From Argentina anserina (Eukaryota; Streptophyta; Magnoliopsida; Rosales; Rosaceae): DNA of 64,000 nt. The first letter of the stretch is position 1; each line of letters starts with the position of its first letter. The position numbers and the translations under genes are program-made. The stretch is from assembly GCF_933775445.1 (NCBI RefSeq), contig NC_065875.1, forward strand, positions 14,645,001-14,709,000. Reading direction: 5' to 3'. A model generated the notes under the pieces. It was not told the DNA's origin, ran no database searches, and worked only from the letters and a program-made list of their open reading frames with translations. Shown here piece after piece: positions 1 to 13,128 of this stretch.

Positions 1-220
1 CACCATAAATACTTTGTAAGAATGGAATGTTCTCGGTTGGAGCCTTAGCAAGTAAGGACTTCCTTGAAATCTAGCAAAAGAACAAGCTTTGCAAAATGAG
101 CGATTGGCATCAGAGATTGTCATGGAGGCATTAGAAGACACGGGAGGCATCACAAGCTCCTGTGAAGGAGGGGATGCCGCCACCAACGGCCTTAATGCCA
201 TGGAGCCGCCGAAATAGGCA

Positions 221-300
221 GGCTCGGCCTCACCGTGCATGGCACGGATAGGCTCGGCCTCACCGTGCATGGCACGGATAGGCTCGGCCTCACCGTGTGG
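221..300. repeat. 30-bp minisatellite, about 2.6 units
   Basis: The unit starts GGCTCGGCCTCACCGTGCAT and is followed by GGCACGGATA. It occurs at 221-250 and 251-280 without visible change and partially at 281-297. The copies seem identical, which implies recent amplification or homogenisation. It lies in TE-like DNA and no gene reads through it. Confidence 0.9.
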
Positions 301-1023
301 AGCATGGGTGAGGTGGTCCTCCAATCGCTTCGTGAACATGAAAAATAGATGATAATGTGAATTTCAAAGAACTCGAATCATCATATCTTGTTCAAAATGA
401 CCAAAAAAACGATCATGTCAAAACCGAGAAGACAGTAAAACCGAACCCATGATTCAAAGAATCTTGAGTTACATAAAGCTACTGCTGCAGGCAAGCAAAA
501 CGATGTCTACAGGCTAACAAAGCTACTGTCGAAGCTTGAAAAAGATACTGTCAATGAAATCTGACAGATTTATTCCTCTCCATTCTTAACACAAATATCA
601 AGATGAAAATCCATCATTGGCATGTATGGCCTTTAAAACTTAGCAAGGCACGAAGATATAGAACACAATCTCCGCACGAGATCCGTAAAACAACTACCTG
701 CGCCGTAGGACAGTGTGGGTGGTTACGCAATTAGCAAGACACTCGATTTCACGGCGGGACATTCTCAAAATGAAGATTAAGAGAGTCAACGACGCGGTGA
801 ACTTCTCTACACAATACGCCGTAGGATATTGTAAGAGAGGGGATTGAAACAAATGGCAATCCCATCGAATGTATCACATGGCAATAGAACTACATTCTTC
901 AACTCAAGAGTTGGAAAAACATGGTATTGGAGCAGTTGAATACCAAACAATTTGGGTGGTAAAAACCATCCAATTGGTGCGGGTGGTCACCAATAATAAT
1001 AAAATCATTTGAGCTATGAAACG

Positions 1024-1395
1024 ACTTGGAGAAAACCGGAAAATTGACCGGAAAACCATGTCAAATTAACTCAAAACCGGGTGAATTTTGGACTAGGAAA
1101 ACATGGCAGCAAGAACTGCTGAGATATGCCGGAAAATGACGAGAAACGACGAAAAAAAAACGTCGGAAAAACTCGTCGGAAGCCGGCGGCACCGATTGCC
1201 GGAAATCCGGCCGGCGGTGGCCGGACCTAGCCGGTACGGAGGCCGTAACTTCAGGTCCGACAGGGAACGCCGTCCGGAACCGGATGGCGATGCCGGAAAC
1301 GCCGGCAAATGGCCGGAAGGCAGAGAATACGCCGGTAAAACGTTCCGGAAACGCCGGAACAGTAACCGGAAAAAACGACGTCAAATTTGACGTTC
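1024..1395. repeat. CCGG-rich block
   Basis: About 370 bp in which CCGG or GCCGG recurs roughly twenty times, usually as CCGGAAA or GCCGGAAACGCCGG. The surrounding DNA is AT-rich. The 95-codon open frame through it is compositionally biased (Arg, Gly, Glu) and looks non-coding. Such CpG density inside a plant transposon is unusual because methylated CpG normally decays. Confidence 0.6.
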
Positions 1396-2929
1396 CGAGG
1401 TCCGTTTTCCAAATTTCAAAGTCCAAAATCACAATGTAGTGCTATTGGGGTCCCATGTAACCCAAAAGCGGCCAATTTAAAAACCACGTGAGTTGCAACG
1501 TTGACCATGCATGCTAAGCCAAGGCAAATAAAATTCTCACGAGTCAATCTTGTAAACAAGAAATACGAGAGATTTTATAGAATATGCCAATATTTAATAC
1601 AACACAAACAAGCTTCCAATTCCAATAGACGACTTAAGCTAAAGTCGAGCAATAATCATGGCAATGCCAACGTCATACTTGAAAAATAGTAAGCAGAAAA
1701 CATAGTCAAAATAGATTGACTAATCAAAAGTCCGTAGCAACAAAATCTTGCATATCGGATTGGGCGGAGCCTTAGCCTGAGGCTCAAAAATGTGCTTACT
1801 TGAGAATGGAAGAATGTTACGTTTCCATCTCCAAAATTCCCTCAAGAAATAGATACAGGTGCCAAAAATGGCATGTGTTTCTTTGATGTGGAGTATACAT
1901 CAAGGTCAACTCTGATAATACAACGTCATAGACGTTCATTAAATCACTTTTAAGTGTGTCCCATAGAATTCTTTATTTTTGGGATCTTTTGTCAGCAAAT
2001 AGTGCTGCATCAGAGTAATGAATCAACTCAAATAAATGAGTACGTAGACCTTGGGATTATCGTTTATAGACATGAATTTAAGAAACTCAAACATTCAAAT
2101 AACAGTCGCGATGGCGACGCATCCATAAGAAACGAGGGTTGTATAGGTTTCGAATAATCGAAACTATTCAAGTATGTAACCGGAATTAGAAGGGTTGTGA
2201 TGTATATGGTCACAAAATAATCGATGCATATCGACGATTCTCATGATCGCACCCAAAACAGCGGTGCACTCAGGCGACCACACGAAATCGATATCTTCCT
2301 TTTTAAATAATAACGTGACTCCCCCAGGACCGTCACACAAAAAAACGTCGACCAAGAGGGGAATCATATCCCTCTTTGGTCTCATCGGCGTTATAAGAAA
2401 GGCCGGAAAAGAAGACATGAAAAAAGGCTAATAGCGCCCGATAATTTATATATATATCTTCAAAAGCAGCAACTTTAAGAAAAACATACTTGTTGGTCTG
2501 CCAAATAGACCGCATATAAGTAAATTGCTCTGCAAATCGATCGTCATGCATGAAGTTGCTTGTTGAATTCCTTTTCGATCTTCGTCCGATGACATAAAAA
2601 TCTTGGGAGGATACGATCGGAATCGTATGTAGATGGCAAAAGTATCGTCCATCTCGGCATGAATGTCATCACCATAGTACGACGAGTAATCACTTTTCCT
2701 ATGCAAGCACGCGAAACAGAGTTAGAAAACGAAAACGTGCAAATAAATGATTTAATAAGCAATAGGAAAAGAAAAAGGAAAAAAGAGAAATAGTTTAAAG
2801 GCCGAAAATGGTAGAGAAGACGGGAGTAGCTTCTCTTGAGCGAAGAGTTTGCTTGTGCAGTTCGCGTTCATTGCGTATATATGCGGGAGGAGCAATTTTG
2901 AATCCTCTGATGCGGGGTTTGTCGGGGCA

Positions 2930-3245
2930 AAAAGATGTTTTTGCGGAGCGAATGCGGAGGATACCCTGCGGGGCTGCGGAAGCTGCGTGCAGGGGCAGCA
3001 GGGGGGTCGCAGGGTCTGCAGGGGGGGGGGTCGCAGGGGCTGTAGGGCAGGGCAGCGTGCGGGGCTGCGGGGGCAGCGTGCAGGGGCTGCGGGGGCAGCA
3101 CGCAGGGGCTGCGCGCGGGGCTGCGGGGGGGGGGGGGGGGGGCTGCGGTGCGGCGGCAGCGATGCGGCGGCTGCAGGAGGTGCGCCGGCGAGGAGATGCC
3201 GGAGCTTGGAATCGACGGCGGCCGGCGGAGGAGAGAGAGAGAGAA
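2930..3245. repeat. G-rich low-complexity block with an 18-G run
   Basis: The plus strand is dominated by imperfect repeats of GGGGCTGCGGGGGCAGC and related words. There is an uninterrupted run of 18 G at 3125-3142, another long run near 3019-3028, and a short (GA)n tract at 3231-3243. On the minus strand it follows directly after the primer-binding-like site of the LTR at 3299, so it may be the leader of that element. Open frames across it are Gly/Ala/Arg-rich and probably not coding. The G runs could form quadruplexes. Confidence 0.75.
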
Positions 3246-3298
3246 AAAAAAATAGGGCTCTAAAAGTTCAGGGTTTTTAGAGCAACGTGCTGATAACG

Positions 3299-3481
3299 TG
3301 TTTCAGATGAAATAATTGTGTATTATTGAATGATATGGGGGCCTATATATAGGCATTACAAAACCACAATCCCGTAGGATTCGGAGTCCTAATCTATTAC
3401 GGAGATGCTAATCTATCTCCTAACAGGAAACCTATTAGGCTAAGACACACATAAGGGTAGAATAGTAATTCTCCCGGAACA
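3299..3481 (-). mobile_element. LTR of a Copia-type element, minus orientation
   Basis: Read on the minus strand, this 183-bp segment starts TGTTCCGGGAG and ends TGAAACA, carries a TATA box (TATATATAGG near 3347) and is followed immediately by CGTTATCAGCACG, a primer-binding-like sequence seen next to Copia LTRs. I found no second copy of this LTR in the window, so the partner lies to the left of base 1 or the element is truncated. Confidence 0.6.
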
Positions 3482-3535
3482 AATATATAATTATACACAT
3501 ATAAAAAGAACAAATATACATGAAAAGTTGAAAAC

Positions 3536-3729
3536 TGTTGTAGGAGAATTATCTCCGTAATCTTCCAGTGTATCTTGTCCTAATTAGTAAAGGTTAATCT
3601 AGAGAAAGAAGGATAATAATCCCTGAATCTACGGGATACTCAATGTAATGCCTATATAAAGGCTCACTTATCAATGAATAAAGATGATGATTCTCTCAAT
3701 TATGATGCGTATTAGATTCATATGTAATA
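3536..3729 (+). repeat. 5' LTR of the 11.2-kb element
   Basis: It begins TGTTGTAGGAGAA and contains the TATA-like CTATATAAAGGCTC near 3651 and AATGAATAAAGATGATG downstream. It aligns along its full length with 14499-14693, with scattered substitutions. Confidence 0.88.
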
Positions 3730-4340
3730 CGGTATCAACACGAAGTTCTAACCTTGAGTTCCTAGGTCTAGAACCCTAATTTCTGAAAAAAAAATCATCT
3801 TATCATGAAAATAATTCGACAAAAGAAGACGTAAAATTCCTTCTGCCATGAAAAATTCGACAGAAGAACAAGAAAGTCCTTTTGCTGAAAAAATTGCAGA
3901 AGAGGACGAAAAAAAAAGAGAGAAAAGAAAACCAAAATCGGTCTGTCCTTTAGGCACCCAGACTTCTATTCTGGGCACCCTAATTTTCTTCTCCAACCTG
4001 CCCTAGGTCGACCCGACGCCGACATCTGAGAACTCTGGCTTCCTACTTCAAACTCGACGTTGCCTTTTGCTTTTTGAGGCCGCTCCCAAATCCCAGAGCT
4101 GCGGCGTCTCTCCAGCCTAGCGTCCCTTGATCTCAAAACTCGGATTTGACCCGACGAAAGTCAGACGCCGCCGACCAGCATAGGACCAAGCCTTCATGGC
4201 TATCCTTGCAGCGCCGCCATGTCCATGTTTTCCCTTCCGGCGTCTCCGTCCGTCGACCCAGCACTGCAAATACAGCGTATAATACTCCGAAATTTAGTAT
4301 TTACTATTCAGTACTCTAAGGTTATATTAACTTAAAATTA

Positions 4341-4777
4341 CAGAGGTGGAGCCACATTGGTGCCTACTGTGCCAGTGCACTAGTAAGTTTTATATTGTTT
4401 TATAGTTCTCATATGACCATTTAAGTTGTTTGGTGTAGTGGTATGCTCTGTTTACTCAATCATGTAGGTCCTGAGTTCGATTCCTCCAAGCAGCAAACGT
4501 GTTCTTCTAATTATTTACTAGTTTTTGCTTTATTTTCTTATGTTTTCAAGTGAATTTTTAACAAAATATCTACTTTTTTTTTACTATGGAGCTTAGATCT
4601 TCATAGTGAATTATTAGTAGTTAAGAAAGTATTTTAGTTTGGATTGTTCAAATTTTAAATGCCACAATTACAAATAATCTCATTGAGGAATAGCTAATAT
4701 TGTGTGTGTGTGTATATATATAATATATATATTTTTTTCACTGCACTAGTTGACTTAAATTTCTGGCTCCGTCACCG
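4341..4777. mobile_element. hAT-type MITE
   Basis: The left end starts CAGAGGTGGAGCCAC. The right end, read inward on the minus strand, starts CGGTGACGGAGCCAG. These imperfect terminal inverted repeats are flanked by the perfect 8-bp duplication TAAAATTA (4333-4340 and 4778-4785). Length, 8-bp duplication and terminal motif fit non-autonomous hAT elements. It is 437 bp, has no open frame, and is nested in the 11.2-kb LTR element. It carries a tRNA-like core at 4425-4494 and a TG/TA microsatellite near 4700-4735. Confidence 0.85.
4425..4494 (+). other. tRNA-like sequence inside the hAT MITE
   Basis: Seventy bases with an A-box-like GTGTAGTGGTATGC and a B-box-like GAGTTCGATTCC. The ends pair as an 8-bp acceptor-like stem (GTTGTTTG with CAAGCAGC, using G-U pairs). 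The D, anticodon and T arms fold poorly, so this is a tRNA-derived pseudo-sequence or SINE-like core rather than a working tRNA gene. Confidence 0.45.
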
Positions 4778-5059
4778 TAAAATTATTTCAATTTTTCTCT
4801 TTAGAAACCTATGATGCTAAGGTTCATGCTTTCAAAGATAGAAAATTTCTTTTTGTAAGTATTAGCCCAAGATTTGAGTACGTTAGCTCATATTCTTGCG
4901 TATACTCGATATTTTGTAATCGAGTTTAAGACTAATACTAATAATATTATCTTTTATGTATTATATTAGTTTTAGATAATGCAAATATATTGAAAACCTT
5001 ATGAAAAGAATATACTAAATTCTTTTACTTTTTAAGAATAACACATATAAATTTGTTTG

Positions 5060-5083
5060 TTATATATATATATATATATATAA
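5060..5083. repeat. (TA)n microsatellite
   Basis: About eleven perfect TA units in AT-rich non-coding DNA. A similar tract lies at 14774-14798, just outside the 3' LTR. Confidence 0.9.
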
Positions 5084-5123
5084 GCCTTTTGCCAATACGT
5101 TTTAAACCTAGCCGAATTTTACC

Positions 5124-5342
5124 CCATCACACTATTTGTTTTTTTTTCTTTGTCAACAACCACATTAACTAGTTAGACCATCACTCAATATTAATTATTG
5201 AGAATGGTATGCGAGAATTGAATTTTTGTGTTCCATCACACTATTTGTTTTTTTCTTTGTCAACAACCACACTAACTAGCTAGGCCATTACTCAATATTA
5301 ATTATTGAGAAGAGTAGGTGAAAATTGAATTTTTGTATTCCT
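5124..5342. repeat. 109-bp tandem duplication
   Basis: The segment beginning CCATCACACTATTTG at 5124 is repeated from 5233 with a few substitutions and a shorter T run. Both copies contain CTTTGTCAACAACCACA and ATTAATTATTGAGAA. No gene is affected. Confidence 0.85.
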
Positions 5343-8300
5343 TCTTGGCCTATTTATAGTTGTGACCTACCTTAAGGTTTCTTCACACTTCAAAATCAGA
5401 AATCATGCAAGTCTAGAGTTCCTTTAGTTGATAGAAAACTCAATCATCCAATGTTTCTTAAGCTAAAATTCTAGCATTTACTCTTTCTCTCTTAAACAAG
5501 TTCATTCTTTACTAAAATAATCCAACTTTGGATCCACATCAAAACCTTCATTTCACCCCTGAAACTTCAAGGTAAATACATTTATCATCCTTATAATCTT
5601 TTGTCTTTTAAGATTTATCAAAGTGCATAGCTAAGGATAAAATGGAAAAGACCATGTTTTGGTAAGAGTTATATTTTCGTATTTTATAACATTTAAGTTT
5701 GTCCTTAGTAACAAAAGCATTAAATTCCTCATGAAAAATGATTCAATTTAGGTTTTTGAATCACTCAAAAATGTTTAGAAATGGAGAAGTTATGGCTAAT
5801 CAAAGTTATAATTAATAAATTTACTGAAAATCTCTTGTAGCACTCACGACTTTAAAAACTCATATCTCACTCATTTCTTAACCATTTTTCACAAACTTTA
5901 TATCAAATTAAAGTTTAAGACCTCTATATTTAATCTAGAAAATTTCAGAAGAAATGATGAAATTTGTGTTACAAGTAGAATACGTAAACACCTAAGATGA
6001 TAACTTGATGATCGGTTTCTGCACTGCTACTGTGTTTGAACTTTTTTGGACTCAATGAGTTTAACTGGATTATATGACTCATTCTATTAGATTCCTTATG
6101 AAAAATTATTGAACATAGACTCCTCACTTGCCTAATTTGGACGTTTATTGATTGAGTTATTGATACGGAAAGTTGACAGACTTTAACACTATTATTTGAA
6201 GGACAATTGCTATTTTGGACAAAGACTTTCCTTATCATGAGAGAAATGATCACTAATCATTTCACTACTAACTAATATTATCTAATTACTTTTAATCTAA
6301 AGTACATTTACTTTATTTGCACATTTACTTTATTTGCACATTTACTTTCAAGTTTATTAACTTGTTTATTTCATGCATACATTGAGTTATTAATAAGTAT
6401 TTATATCTTGGTGTAAGATTAATTTTTTTAGTATTTAAATATTGTCTTAATTACTAAAATTTATGATATTTATTGACGTTATTGAGTTGGAGGTGTGAAG
6501 CCAGGTGATTAGTACTACCCCGTGCTTAAGTGAATTACTGGTAAAATTGGTTTGTGCTTTATGAGTTAGCCTTGGGCCCTAGTCCCTACAGATAGTGCAC
6601 TATTATACTCATATGAGAATTGACCTTGAGTATACATACTTTGGTGTTGGCCTCGGTATGCTGAGGCTTATCCATGTTTTGGGTAAACGTGAACCCTAAC
6701 ATGTGACTTTGTGATTAATTACCAGTTTTCTTGAAAATTCACATAATTAATTGAATATATTGATGCTGGTATGTATATCTATATGCATAAGTAAGAATTT
6801 GTGTGACCAAATACACCTGGTTCTTCGTACATTTTACTTGGTTGTTCATATTTGAATTTCTTATTAGCCAAATTATTATAAAGATGTATTATGTACTTAC
6901 TGAGTCTGTGTTACTCATGATGCTACACAATCTTATCTTCAGGTAATAAGTAGACGCTTGAGGAATGAGATGAATCTACTAAATAAAATGATGGTTTTTC
7001 TTCAATTATTATTCAAGACAATAAATGCGAGACTCATGTATCTTCGCTAAATTTTAGTATTTCTAAATCCGTTGTATTGTAAAATAACTCTGATTCTATT
7101 TCCTAATAAAAGTATTATTCAGACATATATTTCTATCATTTTTATTGAGGAAATTTTATTGATTTTAAGGTTATACCTCTAATTCGGGAACCATATTTCC
7201 ATATAATAGTGGTCTCAGATTTGTGGGCGTGACACACGTCTCTCGACCTGCGTTACAGAAGCATGGGTCCGATCATGTGCATCCACGACCCGGATTGAAG
7301 GGTTTGAGTGTTTAACCCGACTGGAGCACGGAAAATAGGGTTTTACCCCTTCTGGTAAAAGACAATGATACAAAATGTAATGGTGAGAGTCACTTCGATG
7401 CATATTCGTAGAAATGTGGAATCAAACATGATCGTGGAAATTAAGCATGAGCAACTGTTATGCTGGTTATTTGGCAAACAAACAAGTATGTTATAAATTA
7501 ACACTGCTGCTTTCATGCAATTTAAATTCCTTTGAATTTTGTATTTCATCGGGAATTTTCAACCTCTATTTCTTTTTCAACCCGATTTTTTCGCTTCTCT
7601 GGTGGTATACAGGGACATGATTTCCCTAGTATTGAGTTTTAGGAGCAGCTAGTAGTGCCGCTGTTACCATCCGTAACCATTGTGTGTAGCTACAAGTTTG
7701 AAAAAAAATGGGACAAACATCGGTTTGCGGCGGAAATTGTCGCTTATACCATTGGTTTGTGACGGAAATTGTCACGGTTAGTTGAATTGAGTTACCATAT
7801 TTGGGACTTGATCTACAATTCAGTACTTGGAAATTGTACTAGATATTGATACTAATAGATACTCTCTCTTGTTGATTGCAACATGCGCTTGAAATTTGGC
7901 ATCATCATGTGGAATGTGTTTATGTACCTAGTTCAGATTAATTTCTTTTGGTACAACATCATTTCATTGAAAGACAGAAACATTATGGTCAAAATATATA
8001 AGAGTTAGATATGAGAAGTTCTTGAAACAAGATGCTCATTATATGGAAGAACATGAGAATATCTTGTCACAATTACAGATTTTTAAAGCAATTATACATT
8101 GTGGTTATAAAATAAAAAGAATGAAGCATAAAACTTTGGTTAATAGTCTGAGTGACTACATATCCGTTCATTCCCAAGTTTATGTGACTAATGTTATTTA
8201 GTCGATGCATTTTTAATTGATTCATGGTCAAGATCTCAATCTAATTGTTGGCTAAAAATTTTCATGTAGTTCAAATAAACGACCATACAAGAATGTTTTG

Positions 8301-11300
8301 ATGCAAATATGGTTTGATACGTTAAATGTATATAATATGCAATGTATCACCATGTGCACTCTATATTCCACCAGTTCAAAATATGGTAATGTTTTTCACA
8401 AAGTTCGAATTGAACGCTCATACAAGATTAGGGGAGTGGCAAGCTATTATAGGTTCACGAGTTACGGCCTGGGCAGTATCGCCAAGATGTTCATTCCGCC
8501 GCCCGGTTTTACTCCTAGTGACATCAAAAATTGGCCGAACTCTTGTCTCGGCCCCTAGGCATCTAACAACCCATTGCAGCCCCCATTTAGGCCCCCTGCT
8601 GGTCCCCTGCACCCCTCTCCCCCCCCCCCCCCCCACGCAGGTCCTCCGCACGGCCTCCTCACAAACTCCTAGCCTTTTTGGCTCTATTTTTTTTACGCTG
8701 ACATTCATTTTCGGCTATGCCTAGGCAACACAGATCCTTTTATCTGGATCTATATTGTATATACATGATATTTTTGCATGTCAAAATCACTCGTGAATGA
8801 CGTTTGAGGGCCTAAAACCCTTAAGTAACGTTAGACGGTCATTCGGGACTACTTTATTGCACTTGCCGAGCTTTATATTGTATATTTATGTCTTGACCTA
8901 AGACTACTTGTCTCTATATTCTTGTTTATTAATATGTTATAGAGAAATTGAGTGCATAGCTAAATGAAAGCTATTAATGGATTTAATATTTTAATCCATT
9001 GTGACTACGATGACTAGATCATCATAAAAGAATCAAAGAGTAGTTTAGTTCTCAAGTTTATATGTCTTATGGTGTTATGATTCAAGTCACATGTTTTTAT
9101 GCATCAAGAGAAAATTGAACCTTGATATAGTAGTTGTCTACATTGTTGAATTAACAACGAAACCATGAAAACAGTGAGACGATAAGCTACTTGAAGGCAA
9201 TACTTATGCCAACATATATTACCTAAAAACTCATTGTGAAAGAGTTCTTATGTATCGCTTCTAATGACGGAGTGCATCTCAAGAGTCGAAATAGTGTGAA
9301 TTGTATTCTTTCATGTTACTATGATTTGAAATATGCTATTCTTTTTAGCAAAGATGTTATACGGATCAATATAATTCCTCCAATGTAATAGAGATGTAAT
9401 CTATGCGTTAACAAGTACATAAGCCCCTTCTATTATCCTTCATTGATTATGCTCAATCTCCAAGCCTATTCTTTAGCAAAGTTTAGTAGTGGCATACACC
9501 TTCCTACGCTAAAGAGAATGAGATATAAGATGGAAGCCTAATTTTGACTCATCATGATTCACTTTGAGGCTAAAATATCTTATGTTGATACATATATGAT
9601 GGTTAAACTCAAACCATAACACTTAGATGTTATGGAGCACCCAAAACAATGACAAAAGTTGAAAAAGCCTATAATTTCAGGACTTCCAGATTGCAGACTT
9701 CTCATTATGAGGACCGGTTCACCTAATTTTCGGTGGGCTATTGGGGTGCTACTTGCAACCACGGATTTCTAACATTCAAGGTATCTACTCACAAAAATTG
9801 AGCCCATTTGGAGACCTGGAACATAGTGAACTGCTCGACACAAGTGGTCATTGACCTCCGGCGAGTACTCCGGCCGGTTTGGTGCTTTTCCAACCATTTT
9901 CGGAAGTGAGGCTGGTGGCATTGGATTCCTAACACCCATTTTTACTTGCTCTTAAAATTTCATAGCAATCGGTGTTCCAAAAGTCAGTGAACCATTCAAG
10001 GAAGTGTAAAACAGAGGTTTGGTATTGGTTAATAATGTGTTCATGGTTCAACTGGGATCTATATTGAGACCTATATATATTGATCGGTCACATGCTTCAC
10101 ACCATAAACCAAAATTTTTTTAATTGAACCATAAGTTATGGCTTGTAACGCGTCTTGTTTTACGTTATCCATCTATACCACCATTATTGACGTTACGGTT
10201 GTAACGGTACGCATGTTAGTGTTTTAAGTCTAACAATATGCATGTTTGTTAACGGATTATGTTAACGGTTTATCGTCCATATAGTTTATGTGCTAAATTG
10301 TGCCTCCACTGTGCATAATGATGGGTTATTTGATGTTGAATTTTGTTTTTGATTAGAACATGAACTTCCACCTATGCCCGCTTATAAAGACCTTAACATG
10401 CGATCTCGTTTAGTCACTTTTGATGAGCCAGTCTCCCCATCATTAAGGGGAGAGAAGAAAAATTTTGTTCAAGTTCAACGACTCGGTTTTGTCGTGGTTT
10501 GTCCCACTATATCTCATCATGTTCCTAATTGTCCTACAAATGGAAGTGACGATATTAGAGATACATGCTGCAACTATACCTGTAAGGATTGATGTCCAAT
10601 AGACGGACATGTAGTCACTCTTTGTTGGTTGATCAACGTAAATTTGTCCATGTTTTTAAGGCATTTATCCTTGCATTTTGGCTTGTTATTTCTCTTATCT
10701 TTATCATTTTGACTTACTTTCGTGTTTTATGGTTTTTTGAGTGAAAGAATCAACAAAGAAGGTTACAAGAGAGCTGAGGCTGTACAGAAGAGAATAGTCC
10801 AAGTTTAGCTAAGAATCATTTTCCTAGTTGGACTAGGGAAGTCAATGAGGCCGAGATAATGAAGTCATTTTGTATAAGGAGTCCAATATGGGTTAGGAAT
10901 GATAATTCCAAGTTCAAGGAGGAATCCTAAGTCGACTAGGATATGCTTTCTTGCGTGGATTTGCTACGGATTGAACGAGATAATTCTAGATAATCAAAAG
11001 AGCTAAAATCGGTGGATAAAACCCAATTGCTTTAGGATTTGGGTGAAGGCACAGCTAAAGGAAGAAAATGAAGTTGAATCCAAGTTATACAAGTAGATCT
11101 AATTGCAAAATGAATTAACCAAGTCCTAGAAGGAGAAGGATAAAGACTATGACGCATCAAAGATGTTGTTTCCCTTTAGGATTTGGATTATACTCTCATT
11201 TGATTGGTTGGAGAAAGGGTAGCCGTTGCTTACCGTCCCCTATATAAAGGAGGTATGAGAGACAAGTTTTGTATCACAACTATCACAAAAACGTTATCAA

Positions 11301-13128
11301 CCATCTTCCTTCCCTTCTACCTAATTGTGTGATTCAACCCTTGGACATCAAGAAGCTTTCGACAAGGCAGCCGCTTCCATCATCATCATCGAATTCACCT
11401 CTTTGTTCTAGTGATCAATTACAAAGTTGTACTCTCTTGTTCTTGTTTATGTCGAATTCTTTTTAGGTTTATTGAATGGATTTTCTTTCTAGTGATTGTT
11501 CTTTGGTTATTTTGATTTCATGTTAGGTTCAAGTAGAATTATGTTTTTGTGATCTCTATATGTTTAGGTTTTTAGGATTCTTGATTTATAATATGGCATA
11601 TGCATGCATGACTGAAAGTTTATGTGGAGGATTTATCTTTATGTTTTGAATGAATCTAGAATACGTGCTAGGGTTGTTTGATTCATATTGTAGCTAGTAT
11701 TAAGATAACATGAGAGTGAGTTTCGATATCAGACATTGTTTCAGAAGTTAGAGATTGAGTTATGTGTTATTCGGTCCAACTTCAAAGTACTTTATGGGTC
11801 AGTTAGTATTGGTTAGTGAAGTTGATATTCATCTAGTCTATGCATGATTGATAAAAGATTCTGGTCATTAGAGGATATGTTTCTTTATACAAGGAAGTGA
11901 CTTAAAGAGTTGAGTGTCCCTTAATTGGGCATGCACTTATCATTCATTCATCTTATCTATGATGTTTTGCATATGTATTCCAAACATGTTATAAATAGAG
12001 TAGAATCGGCATGAGCATATAGATTGAACTTGAATTCTTCTCATCCATTCATCTTATCTATGAGTCGTGTGAAAGTAGTTGTCGATCACCAATCCAATTG
12101 TAAATCCCATTTATTTTGTATATTGTATATTATGTATAGTGAATGATTAGTTGATTAGTTGTTTAGTTGTTGGAGCACGCTCAAGCCTAGATTTGTGAAC
12201 GATAAAACTTGTGCTTACTCTTACTACATTGATAGGGTTTTCTAAATTGAGAAGTCTTGTATGCTCTTTTCGTCTAGGACGACATCATTGGTGACGTGGT
12301 GACTCCACAAATGTGGTAGATGGTGTCACTAGGCCGTTACTCTCACGTAAGTGTGGAGAGACATTGGTTAGATAATACTTGCTGAATGCGAGTTATGGCA
12401 CAACTTGATCTATGATCAATGATATTCACTCGTCTGTTTTCTTGGATGATGGTTATCATTGGGGGACACCTCAATGTCAATACTAATTCAAATGAGAGAT
12501 CTCAAAGAATGACGATGTTGAATGAGTTTGATGTTGAACCATACATACGTTGTTGAAGCAAAATTCTAACATTGTAGATTGAAATACATGGAAAGTGCTA
12601 TCCGGTAAGAATTGATGGCGATGATCGACCCACGTCACCGCCGCAGCCTCTTGGAAAGCTGTATGTCCAGTTTTAACAAAGAGATAGGTCATTGGTCAGG
12701 TAATGCCAACACCGCACATGTAAATCCTATCGGTTATACATTTGTTAGGCGTAATGAGAAAGAGAAGAGTTTAGACTCACCTTTTGGCGCAAACTCTCTG
12801 AAAAAACGCCCTGGAATCAAATATGAGACGGTTTGTTCTCATAATTCCTTGTCAGTTAGGTGGTTTCCAAAACAACTAAATTTGTAGCTTGTGGTCACGT
12901 ATCATCTCTGTTGGGACTAAGTTAAGAGATGTAGATGAAGATCCTGAATGGATTGGTTTTAACCTAATTCAAGTGCCTCCAGACCATGGAGCGTGATAAC
13001 TCGATTAAGTTAGGGATATTAAAATGAAGTGTGATGTACTCTTGATAAGCTAAGAGCCAAATGCTGCAATTCCGAAGCTCGTTTAAAACTCATGGCTCAC
13101 CACCTTGATCATCTAATCAAATTTTTTT
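5343..13128. other. Non-coding interior of the 11.2-kb LTR element
   Basis: AT-rich sequence with no recognisable gene. Near 7190-7235 it resembles the terminus of a second, different LTR (a run ending GGGCGTGACA). Near 11240 there is a TATA-like CTATATAAAGGAGG. Either could reflect nested elements, but I found no paired LTRs or target duplications for them. A poly-C run lies near 8622-8634. The open frame at 8326-8724 appears to be chance. Confidence 0.4.

Larger units (their letters stand above)
1..3298. other. Transposon-like intergenic DNA, probably internal part of a minus-strand LTR element
   Basis: I recognise no gene here. The right edge touches an LTR (3299-3481) read on the minus strand, with a primer-binding-like sequence beside it, so at least part of this stretch is probably the internal region of an LTR retrotransposon that runs off the left end of the window. 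Short open frames on both strands (for example minus 2418-2164 and 2706-2446) match no family I know and are broken. The stretch also holds a 30-bp minisatellite, a CCGG-rich block and a very G-rich block, listed separately. Confidence 0.45.

Noticed and set aside
1103..1390. A 95-codon open frame
   Set aside because: It is a product of the CCGG repeat composition, and both strands are open there.
2808..3280. Gly/Ala/Arg-rich open frames of about 140-150 codons
   Set aside because: They result from the G-rich repeat block, which lacks stops in several frames.
4425..4494. Functional tRNA gene
   Set aside because: The acceptor-like stem pairs, but the T, D and anticodon arms do not form convincing stems, and it lies in a MITE.
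7190..7240. End of a second LTR with the GGGCGTGACA terminus
   Set aside because: Suggestive wording only; no second copy, primer site or target duplication was found.
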